From contig JBFWRS010000094.1 of the NCBI GenBank assembly GCA_050248795.1, positions 1-5,673 of the forward strand: a stretch of 5,673 nt of DNA, written 5' to 3'. How positions within the stretch are numbered: position 1 is the stretch's first letter; each line of letters opens with the position of its first letter. Positions 1-5,673 of this stretch are shown here, piece after piece. A program made the translations under genes and the position numbers. This DNA comes from CAZTDU01 sp050248795. Its GTDB lineage: Bacteria > Pseudomonadota > Gammaproteobacteria > Burkholderiales > SG8-39. Under the pieces are notes generated by a model that worked only from the letters and a program-made list of their open reading frames with translations, did no database searches and had not been told where the DNA came from.

Positions 1-3000
1 AGCGGCGCCGTGACCATGCCGCCGATCATCGGCGCGGCTATGCGCTGCATCACCTCGGCGCCGGTGCCCTCGCTCAGCAACAGCGGCGCGAGCCCGGCGA
101 GGATTACCGCCACGGTCATGGCCTTGGGCCGCACGCGCTGCACCGCGCCCTCGTCCAGCGCCTGCAGCAGTTGCGCGTGCGTCAGATCCGCGCCGCGCCG
201 GTCCATCGCCTGCCGCAGGTATACCAGCATCACCACGCCGAACTCCGCGGCAAGGCCGGCGAGCGCAATGAAGCCGATGGCGCCGGCGACCGACAGGTTG
301 TGGCCCAGCGCCCATACCAGCCAGAACCCGCCGATCAATGCGAAGGGCAGCGTCGCCATGATGAGCAGCGCCTCGCCGGCGCGTCTGAACGCCAGGTAGA
401 GCAGCACGAAAATGATCAGCAGCGTGAACGGCACCACCACCGCGAGGCGCTTCTGCGCCCGCTCGAGATACTCGAACTGGCCGGACCAGGAGACCGAAAC
501 GCCCGGCGGCAGCTTCGCCTGCTCGCGCACCAGGCGCTGCGCGTCCCGCACCACCGCGGCAAGGTCGCGGCCGCGGATATCGACATAGATCCACCCCGAC
601 AAGCGCGCGCTCTCCGAGCGCAGCATCGGCGGCCCGTCGGCGAGCCGGATGTCCGCGACCGTGCCCAGCGTCAGGTGCGCGCCGCTCTCGGCGACGAAGG
701 GCAGCGCGCGCAGCTTGTCCAGCGAATCGCGCATCTCGCGCGGGTAGCGCACGCTGATCGGGAAGCGGCGCCTGCCTTCGATGGTCTCGCCGATGGTCTC
801 GCCGCCGATGGCGCCGGCGACCACCGACTGCACCTCGGCGACGTTCATGCCGTAGCGCGAGGCCGCCTGGCGGTCGACGGTCACGTCCACGTAGCGGCCA
901 CCGGCGACGCGCTCGGCGAGCGCCGACGAAACCCCGGGCACGTCCTTCACCAGGCGCTCGATCTCCGCGGCGACGCGCTCGATCTCGGCGAGGTCGTTGC
1001 CCGATACCTTGATGCCCAGCGGGCTCTTGATGCCGGTGGCGAGCATGTCGATACGGTTGCGGATCGGCGGGATCCAGATATTGGCGAGGCCCGGAAGCTG
1101 CAGCAGTCGATCGAGTTCTTCGACCAGCTTCTCGGGCGTCATGCCCGGTCGCCACTCCTCGCGCGGCTTCAACTGCACCGTGGTTTCCACCATTTCCATG
1201 GGCGCCGGATCGGTGGCGGTCTCGGCGCGGCCGATCTTGCCGAACACGCGCTTCACCTCGGGCACGGTGGCGATGATGCGGTCGGTCTGCTGCAGGATCT
1301 GCGCCGCCTTTCCCGCCGACAGGCCGGGCAGCGCCGAGGGCATGTAGAGCAGATCCCCTTCGTACAGCGGCGGCATGAATTCGCCACCCAGGCGCGACAG
1401 CGGATAGGCGGTGGCGGCGAGCGCTATGAGCGCGATCACCAACGTGGTCTTCGGCAAGCGCAGTACCAGTGAAAGCAGCGGGCGGTAAGCCGCGATCAGC
1501 AGCCGATTGAGCGGATTCACGCGCTCGGCAGGGATGCGACCGCGGATGAATATCGCCATCAGTACCGGGACCAGCGTGACCGCGAGCCCCGCGGAGGCGG
1601 CCATGGCATAGGTCTTGGTGTAGGCCAACGGCGAGAACAGCCTGCCCTCCTGCGCCTGCAGCGCGAACACCGGCACGAACGACAGCGTGATGACCAGCAG
1701 CGAGAAGAACAGCGCCGGCCCGACTTCCACCGCCGCATCGGCGATCAGGCGCAAGCGCTCGGACTCGCTCTTCCAGCCGTGCTCGAGCTTCTTGTGCGCG
1801 TTCTCGACCATCACGATCGCCGCGTCGACCATCGCTCCGATGGCGATGGCAATGCCGCCCAGCGACATGATGTTCGCGTTCACGCCCTGGTAATGCATGA
1901 CGATGAATGCGGCAAGAATGCCCAGCGGCAGCGTGACGATGGCGACGAAGGCCGAGCGCAAATGAAACAGGAACACGAGGCACACCAGCGCGACGACGGC
2001 GAACTCCTCGGCGAGCTTGCCGCCCAGGTGCCGCACCGCGCGCTCGATCAGCCCGGAACGGTCGTAGGTCTCGACGATCTCCACGCCCGGCGGCAGGCTC
2101 GCCTTCAGGGATTCCAGTTTCTCCTTCACCGCGGCGATGGTCTGCAGCGCGTTCTTGCCCGAGCGCATGACGATCACGCCGCCCGCGACTTCGCCCTCGC
2201 CGTCCAGTTCGGCGATGCCGCGGCGCATCTCGGGGCCGATCTGCAGGCGCGCCACGTCCTGCAGCGTCACCGGCACGCCTCCCGGCGCAGTGGCAAGCGG
2301 TATGGCGCGAAAATCCTCCAGCGTCTTCAGGTAGCCGCCGGAACGCACCATGTACTCGGCCTCCCCCAGCTCGATCACCGAGCCGCCGGTCTCGCGGTTG
2401 GCCGCCTGCACCGCGGCGACCACGCGCGCGTGCGGAATGCCGTAGGCGCGCAGCCGCTCCGGGTCGAGCTGGATCTGGTACTGGCGCACCATGCCGCCGA
2501 CGGTGGCCACCTCGGCGACGTCGGCCACGCTCTTGAGTTCGTACTTGAGGAACCAGTCCTGGATCGCGCGCAGTTCCCCCAGGTCGTGGCGGCCGCTGCG
2601 GTCGACCAGCGCGTACTGGTAGATCCAGCCCACGCCGGTGGCATCCGGACCGAGCGCGGGCTTCGCCTGCGCGGGCAGCCGCGCCTGCACCTGGTTCAGG
2701 TATTCGAGCACGCGCGAGCGCGCCCAGTACGGATCGGTGCCGTCCTCGAACAGGATGTAGACGAAGGAGTCGCCGAAGAACGAGTAGCCGCGCACGGTCT
2801 TCGCGCCCGGCACCGACATCATCGTCGTCGTGAGCGGATAGGTGACCTGGTCCTCGACGATGCGCGGTGCCTGCCCGGGATACGGCGTGCGGATGATCAC
2901 CTGCACGTCGGAAAGGTCCGGCAACGCGTCCAGCGGCGTGTTCAGGGCCGCCCACAGGCACCACCCGGTGAGGATGAACGTGGCAATAAGCACCAGGAAC

Positions 3001-3038
3001 CGGTTGCCCAGCGACCAGCGGATCAGCGAGGCGATCAC
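1..3038 (-). CDS. cusA: CusA/SilA-type Cu(I)/Ag(I) efflux RND pump, 3' end cut by window edge
   Basis: This is the inner-membrane proton-driven pump of a tripartite efflux complex, moving monovalent copper or silver from the periplasm into the outer-membrane channel. I see 1012 uninterrupted codons; compared with E. coli CusA (1047 aa) about 20-30 C-terminal residues lie outside. The GTG start overlaps the cusB stop (GTGA), and residue numbers match E. coli up to at least D405, supporting this start. TM1 is at about 13-33, followed by a periplasmic part containing DALPDLSDVQVI. TM2-TM6 lie at about 339-497, the second periplasmic part at about 546-865, and TM8-TM11 at about 866-988. TM4 reads GAMVDAAIVMVENAHK, unlike the DFGxxxD form of CzcA-type pumps. 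Proton-relay residues are D405, E932 and K972; the metal-site Met triad is M566, M616, M665. Met pairs M410/M494, M403/M479 and M391/M997 are kept. Cleft charged residues R83, E560, D610, E618, R662 and K671 are also kept. T748 replaces the E. coli M755 position. CusA versus SilA cannot be separated from sequence alone. Confidence 0.97.
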   Translation of the reverse strand, partial: MIASLIRWSLGNRFLVLIATFILTGWCLWAALNTPLDALPDLSDVQVIIRTPYPGQAPRIVEDQVTYPLTTTMMSVPGAKTVRGYSFFGDSFVYILFEDGTDPYWARSRVLEYLNQVQARLPAQAKPALGPDATGVGWIYQYALVDRSGRHDLGELRAIQDWFLKYELKSVADVAEVATVGGMVRQYQIQLDPERLRAYGIPHARVVAAVQAANRETGGSVIELGEAEYMVRSGGYLKTLEDFRAIPLATAPGGVPVTLQDVARLQIGPEMRRGIAELDGEGEVAGGVIVMRSGKNALQTIAAVKEKLESLKASLPPGVEIVETYDRSGLIERAVRHLGGKLAEEFAVVALVCLVFLFHLRSAFVAIVTLPLGILAAFIVMHYQGVNANIMSLGGIAIAIGAMVDAAIVMVENAHKKLEHGWKSESERLRLIADAAVEVGPALFFSLLVITLSFVPVFALQAQEGRLFSPLAYTKTYAMAASAGLAVTLVPVLMAIFIRGRIPAERVNPLNRLLIAAYRPLLSLVLRLPKTTLVIALIALAATAYPLSRLGGEFMPPLYEGDLLYMPSALPGLSAGKAAQILQQTDRIIATVPEVKRVFGKIGRAETATDPAPMEMVETTVQLKPREEWRPGMTPEKLVEELDRLLQLPGLANIWIPPIRNRIDMLATGIKSPLGIKVSGNDLAEIERVAAEIERLVKDVPGVSSALAERVAGGRYVDVTVDRQAASRYGMNVAEVQSVVAGAIGGETIGETIEGRRRFPISVRYPREMRDSLDKLRALPFVAESGAHLTLGTVADIRLADGPPMLRSESARLSGWIYVDIRGRDLAAVVRDAQRLVREQAKLPPGVSVSWSGQFEYLERAQKRLAVVVPFTLLIIFVLLYLAFRRAGEALLIMATLPFALIGGFWLVWALGHNLSVAGAIGFIALAGLAAEFGVVMLVYLRQAMDRRGADLTHAQLLQALDEGAVQRVRPKAMTVAVILAGLAPLLLSEGTGAEVMQRIAAPMIGGMVTAP

Positions 3039-4504
3039 TGCGCGCCCTTCTTCTTCAGCTTCTCGATGACGTAGTTGCCGTCCGCGTCCGGCTCGCCGCG
3101 CATTTCGAACTCGATGCTGTCTCCGGCGGCGATGCTGGACAGCACCGCCGGATCGGCAACGATGAAGCCCATCTTCATCGCCGGCCACTGGATGCTGGGC
3201 ATGGGTCCGTGATCCAGCTCGATGCGGCCCTTGCCCGCCTCCACCGCCATCACGCGCGCGCTACCCGCGTGCAGCACGTCCTTCGCGGGCGCCGCGCTGT
3301 CCAGGCGTGACAGCGCGCCCTTGAGACTGGCTTCGGAATCGATGAGGAACTGGCCGGAAGCGACTACGCGTTCGCCGGCCTTGAGCCCCTCGAGAATCTC
3401 GCTGCGGCCGCCCATCTCCTGGCCCACCGTCACATCCACCGGCACGAAGCGCTTGCCCTCGGCGACGATCACCAGGCTGCGCTCGCCGGTGCGGATGACA
3501 GCTTCGGTCGGTACCAGCACGGCCTCGCGGCCCTGCCCGCGCGACAAAGACAGTTGGGCGAACATGCCTGGCTTGAGGCGCGCGCCCGGGTTCGCCAGCT
3601 CGATGCGCGAGCGCAGCGTGCGCGTGGCAGCGTTTACCTCCGGCAGGATGGCGCCCACCCTGCCCTTGAACACCACCTCGGGCCAGGCCGTGGCGCGCGC
3701 CTCCACCGCGGCACCGGGCACCAGCCAGGCCGCCTGCGCTTCCGGCACCTCGGCCGTCACCCACACCGTGGAAAGATCGACGATGCGGTACAGCAGTTGG
3801 CCCGCCGCAACGGTCATGCCTTCGCGCACGCCGAGCTCCGCGATCACGCCGCCGATCGGCGCGCGCAGCGTGAAGCGCGACTGCACCGCGCCTGCACGCT
3901 CGATCGCGGCTACCTGTGCCTCGCTCATGCCCAGCAACAGCAGCCTCTGGCGTGCCGCCGCCGCGAGCGCCCGTTCGCCGCGGCCGGCGAGCAACAGGAA
4001 CTCCTCCTGCGCACCCGCCCATGCGGGGATCAGCAGTTCGACCAGCGCATCTCCTTTGGCCACCGGGTCCAGCGGTGCGCGCGCATGCAATTTCTCGACG
4101 AAACCCGCGGCGCGTGTCTGTACGAGCACCACGTTGCGCTCGTTCCAGCCCACCGACCCCACCGCCTGCAGGCGCGCTTCCAGCGTGCCGGACTCCGCCT
4201 GCACGGTGCGCATGCCGAGGTTCTGTGTCGCCGCCGCGCTCACCGTGATGCCGGGGCCTTCCCCGCCGGCATCGGCGTACACCGGCACCAGATCCATGTC
4301 CATGAACGGGGATCTGCCGGGCTTGTCGAACTTCTGCTGCGGGAACATCGGGTCGTGCCAGTACAGCGGCCGTCGCTCTGCGGCGGGCTGTGGCGCGGCA
4401 GCGGTTGCCACCGGCGCCATGCCGTGCACGGCATAGCGGTATCCACCGTAGGCCGCCAGAGTAATCGCCGCGATGATGGCTGCACCATAGGCAAGGCGTC
4501 TCAT
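3035..4504 (-). CDS. cusB: CusB/SilB-type periplasmic adaptor with fused C-terminal CusF-like domain
   Basis: This 489-residue membrane-fusion protein links the RND pump to the outer-membrane channel and delivers Cu(I)/Ag(I). A positively charged start (MRR) and a hydrophobic segment at about 5-20 form a signal or uncleaved anchor; no lipobox is seen. Residues 48-77 are the heavy-metal-binding (YHD-type) domain, with YWHDPM and SPFMDMDLVP. Its M53, M68 and M70 match the spacing of the Cu(I)-binding methionines of E. coli CusB. Residues about 85-400 are the HlyD-type barrel-sandwich, a short alpha-hairpin (about 161-205) and the beta-barrel, with recognisable RAPIGGVI and LKPGMFAQL. Residues about 411-486 are a CusF-like fold with H432, W440, M443 and M445 (HGPMPSIQWPAMKM). 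I chose the ATG at 4504 because it forms an ATGA overlap with the cusC stop and has GGAGG 7 bases upstream. An in-frame ATG at 4546 would prepend 14 residues to the export signal. A similar C-terminal fusion is known in SilB of Cupriavidus metallidurans. Confidence 0.96.
   Translation of the reverse strand: MRRLAYGAAIIAAITLAAYGGYRYAVHGMAPVATAAAPQPAAERRPLYWHDPMFPQQKFDKPGRSPFMDMDLVPVYADAGGEGPGITVSAAATQNLGMRTVQAESGTLEARLQAVGSVGWNERNVVLVQTRAAGFVEKLHARAPLDPVAKGDALVELLIPAWAGAQEEFLLLAGRGERALAAAARQRLLLLGMSEAQVAAIERAGAVQSRFTLRAPIGGVIAELGVREGMTVAAGQLLYRIVDLSTVWVTAEVPEAQAAWLVPGAAVEARATAWPEVVFKGRVGAILPEVNAATRTLRSRIELANPGARLKPGMFAQLSLSRGQGREAVLVPTEAVIRTGERSLVIVAEGKRFVPVDVTVGQEMGGRSEILEGLKAGERVVASGQFLIDSEASLKGALSRLDSAAPAKDVLHAGSARVMAVEAGKGRIELDHGPMPSIQWPAMKMGFIVADPAVLSSIAAGDSIEFEMRGEPDADGNYVIEKLKKKGAQ
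3046..3055 (-). promoter_or_regulatory. Ribosome binding site for cusA
   Basis: Read on the minus strand this is AAGAAGAAGG, ending 7 bases before the GTG start at 3038. It is a purine run made by the Lys-rich C-terminus of cusB (KLKKKGAQ). It is less canonical than GGAGG, but its position fits, and the GTGA stop/start overlap makes coupled initiation likely. Confidence 0.6.
3047..3274 (-). other. CusF-like Cu(I)/Ag(I) chaperone domain within cusB
   Basis: Residues about 411-486 of the adaptor resemble E. coli CusF, the small periplasmic OB-fold metallochaperone. The ligand pattern is intact: H432, then W440 eight residues later, then M443 and M445, matching CusF H36, W44, M47 and M49 in identity and spacing. 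In CusF the Trp makes a cation-pi contact with the metal. An additional Met (M435) lies in the His-Trp loop. Its position at the C-terminal end of the adaptor, after the membrane-proximal domain, would place it near the pump's periplasmic entry. Confidence 0.92.
4274..4363 (-). other. N-terminal heavy-metal-binding (YHD-type) domain within cusB
   Basis: Residues 48-77 of the adaptor run from YWHDPM to MDMDLVPVY. M53, M68 and M70 reproduce the 15 and 2 residue spacing of the three methionines that bind Cu(I) in E. coli CusB (M21, M36, M38 of the mature protein). A His at residue 50 beside the cluster adds a possible further ligand. Confidence 0.88.
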
Positions 4505-5673
4505 TGCACGGCCTCCGGCGGGTAGAGGAAACTCAGCTCTGCCCATGCGCGTGCGCGCTCGGCCTCGACCTCGACCAGTGCCAGTTCGGCTTCGGTGCGC
4601 GCACGCTCCGCCTCCAGCACCCCGGCGAGCGACCCGCTACCGCCGCGATAGGCGGCCAGCGCGGCCTCATGCCGCTGCCGGGCGAGCGGCAGCAGCAGCC
4701 GCCTGCTGCGCTCGATGCGCACCGCGGCGGTGTCAAAATCAGCTAGCGCGGCACGAATCTCCGCTTGAAGCGTACGGCGCGCGTCCTCGCGCTCCGCGCG
4801 TGCGCGTTCGAGTTCCGCGAGGCGCGACGCGACATCGCGATCCTGGCGCCGCTCTTTCGCCACCGGCAGCTCCAACACCGCCATGACGCTCAGCATGTTC
4901 GAGAAAGCCGGCCGCCGCAGCGAATAGCCGAGTTCCAGGCTCCAGTCCGCGTGTCGGCCGGCGCGCGCCAGTTCCACTTCCGCGCGCGCCAGCTCCTCGC
5001 GCTCGCGCAGCGCCTGCAGTTGCGGCAGCTCGGCGTAGCGGGCAAGCAGGGCTTCGCGCGAGCCCGCGAAGCGCGTCACGTCCGGCACTTCACCCAGCGG
5101 GCGTTCGGCGGCATCGCCCACCCACGGTTCGAGCGCGATGCGCGCCCGGGTGACGAGCCGTGCGGCACCGATCGCGCGGTCGTTCGCCTGCTCCTCGGCC
5201 TGCAGCAGGACATAGCGCTCGGCCGCAGGCATGCGGCCGCTGGCAACGCCGGCGGCGACCGCCTCTACCTGCAGCCGGAACTGTCCGGAGAGCCGTTCGA
5301 TAACAGCTCTGGCGCGCTCGGCATAGTGGGCATCGAGCCAGGCGCGCGCGGTTTCTCGACGCACCCCCGCCCCTTGCGCGACCAGTCCGGCTTGTTCCAC
5401 GTCCCGCATGCGCTCGGCGCGCAGGTTGCGCGCGGCGCGCTTGTCCGCGTTGGGGAAGTCCTGCATCCATCCGATCGTCCGCATGGTCATGAAGTCGCGG
5501 TCGTAGCGGAATTCGTTCGGGCCGCTCACCGGCAAGTTCTCGATGCCGAGCTTGAGCCGCGGGTCGGGAAGCTCGCCGGCGCGGCCGACCTGCTCAGCGG
5601 CAGCCGACACGGAATGTCGTTGCGCGGCCAGGCGCGCCGAGCGGCTCGTGGCGATCGCGAGTGCTTCTTCGAA
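4501..5673 (-). CDS. cusC: TolC-family outer-membrane efflux channel (CusC-like), 5' end cut by window edge
   Basis: This is the outer-membrane exit duct of the pump, a trimeric TolC-type channel whose periplasmic helices meet the adaptor and RND pump. The reading frame is open from the window edge, giving 390 visible codons; the signal sequence and first few dozen residues are outside, so a lipoprotein signal cannot be judged. Two outer-membrane efflux protein repeats are visible. The first (about 1-195) has DPRLKLGIENLPVSG near its start and QDFPNADKRAARN leading into long helices. The second (about 210-385) has LELPVAKERRQDRD followed by long Ala/Arg/Glu-rich helices and YRGGSGSLAGVLEA. 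It ends ELSFLYPPEAVQ. The visible frame contains a GTG at 5610, but homology-like sequence (EEALAIA...RLAAQRHS) continues upstream of it, so that is not the start. The stop overlaps the cusB ATG by 4 bases. Family membership is secure; the CusC name rests mainly on the neighbouring genes because metal-pump channels are weakly conserved. Confidence 0.88.
   Translation of the reverse strand, partial: FEEALAIATSRSARLAAQRHSVSAAAEQVGRAGELPDPRLKLGIENLPVSGPNEFRYDRDFMTMRTIGWMQDFPNADKRAARNLRAERMRDVEQAGLVAQGAGVRRETARAWLDAHYAERARAVIERLSGQFRLQVEAVAAGVASGRMPAAERYVLLQAEEQANDRAIGAARLVTRARIALEPWVGDAAERPLGEVPDVTRFAGSREALLARYAELPQLQALREREELARAEVELARAGRHADWSLELGYSLRRPAFSNMLSVMAVLELPVAKERRQDRDVASRLAELERARAEREDARRTLQAEIRAALADFDTAAVRIERSRRLLLPLARQRHEAALAAYRGGSGSLAGVLEAERARTEAELALVEVEAERARAWAELSFLYPPEAVQ
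4512..4516 (-). promoter_or_regulatory. Ribosome binding site for cusB
   Basis: Read on the minus strand this is GGAGG, 7 bases before the ATG whose first base is 4504. It lies in the last codons of cusC (PPEAVQ), so ribosomes finishing cusC would be next to it. This near-consensus site decides the cusB start in favour of 4504 over the in-frame ATG at 4546. Confidence 0.8.

Noticed and set aside
171..1472. Long plus-strand open frame of 433 codons opposite cusA
   Set aside because: It lies wholly antisense to well-conserved CusA sequence, and its product is a low-complexity Arg/His/Ala/Gln mixture with no recognisable domain. Long antisense frames are expected opposite GC-rich genes with strong third-position bias.
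1..3038. CzcA-type zinc/cobalt/cadmium specificity for the RND pump
   Set aside because: TM4 lacks the DFGxxxD signature of divalent-cation pumps and has GAMVDAAIVM instead. The Cu/Ag methionine triad and the Met pairs in the membrane are present.
3000..3060. Possible promoter, terminator or small RNA between cusB and cusA
   Set aside because: The genes overlap by 4 bases, and I see no stem-loop with a T-run nor -35/-10 elements in this GC-rich stretch.
1779..3074. Long plus-strand open frame of 431 codons opposite cusA
   Set aside because: Same reasoning: antisense to conserved CusA residues including D405, His/Arg-rich, no domain, and no convincing ribosome binding site.
3261..4022. Minus-strand open frame of 253 codons in an alternative frame of cusB
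   Set aside because: It is rich in Gly, Arg and Ala, and overlaps the conserved adaptor core, whose own frame is uninterrupted. No frameshift is needed to explain cusB.
3222..4436. Plus-strand open frames of 404 and 323 codons (the second at 3554-4525) opposite cusB
   Set aside because: They are two different frames over the same conserved adaptor gene, both Ser/Thr/Ala/Arg-rich and without domains, so they are shadows of cusB.
4505..4546. Upstream in-frame ATG at 4546 as the cusB start
   Set aside because: It would overlap cusC by 46 bases and put 14 residues (MGRAEFPLPAGGRA) before the MRR plus hydrophobic export signal. The ATG at 4504 has GGAGG at the right distance and the ATGA overlap.
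5608..5610. GTG at 5610 as the start of the outer-membrane channel gene
   Set aside because: The frame stays open to the window edge and the upstream codons read like the usual TolC-family N-terminal region, so the gene is cut off, not short.

Overview
The window holds one tightly packed minus-strand operon for a tripartite heavy-metal efflux pump of the Cus/Sil (monovalent copper/silver) type. In transcription order it contains a TolC-family outer-membrane channel (cusC-like, 5' end outside the window), a periplasmic adaptor (cusB-like, complete), and the inner-membrane RND pump (cusA-like, last roughly 20-30 codons outside the window). Base composition is very G+C-rich (about two thirds by eye). 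Together with this operon layout it suggests a high-GC Gram-negative, probably a beta- or gammaproteobacterium. The sequence alone does not fix the genus.

Layout from right to left: cusC-like occupies the window edge (5673) down to 4501, cusB-like 4504 to 3035, and cusA-like 3038 to the other edge. There is no intergenic DNA. Each junction is a 4-base stop/start overlap (ATGA between cusC and cusB, GTGA between cusB and cusA), and each downstream start has a purine-rich Shine-Dalgarno-like stretch 7 bases upstream, inside the preceding gene. The three products are therefore probably made from one mRNA with coupled translation. No promoter, operator, terminator, RNA gene, mobile element or repeat array is visible; the promoter must lie beyond the right edge.

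The metal assignment rests on residues rather than on overall resemblance. The pump carries the three-methionine Cu(I)/Ag(I) site (M566, M616, M665, equivalent to E. coli CusA M573/M623/M672 with identical 50 and 49 residue spacing). It also has the proton-relay residues D405, E932 and K972, and the three transmembrane methionine pairs. The adaptor has the N-terminal Met cluster (M53, M68, M70) and a C-terminal domain with the complete CusF ligand set (H432, W440, M443, M445). The copper chaperone that is a separate gene (cusF) in E. coli is thus fused to the adaptor here, and no free cusF lies between cusC and cusB. The likely path is periplasmic Cu(I)/Ag(I) captured by the CusF-like and N-terminal adaptor sites, passed to the pump, and expelled through the outer-membrane channel.

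This is a recognisable system rather than a new one. The points most worth a second look are the three-part metal-binding architecture of the adaptor and a Thr (T748) where E. coli CusA has M755, the partner of M271 in the entry-side methionine pair.
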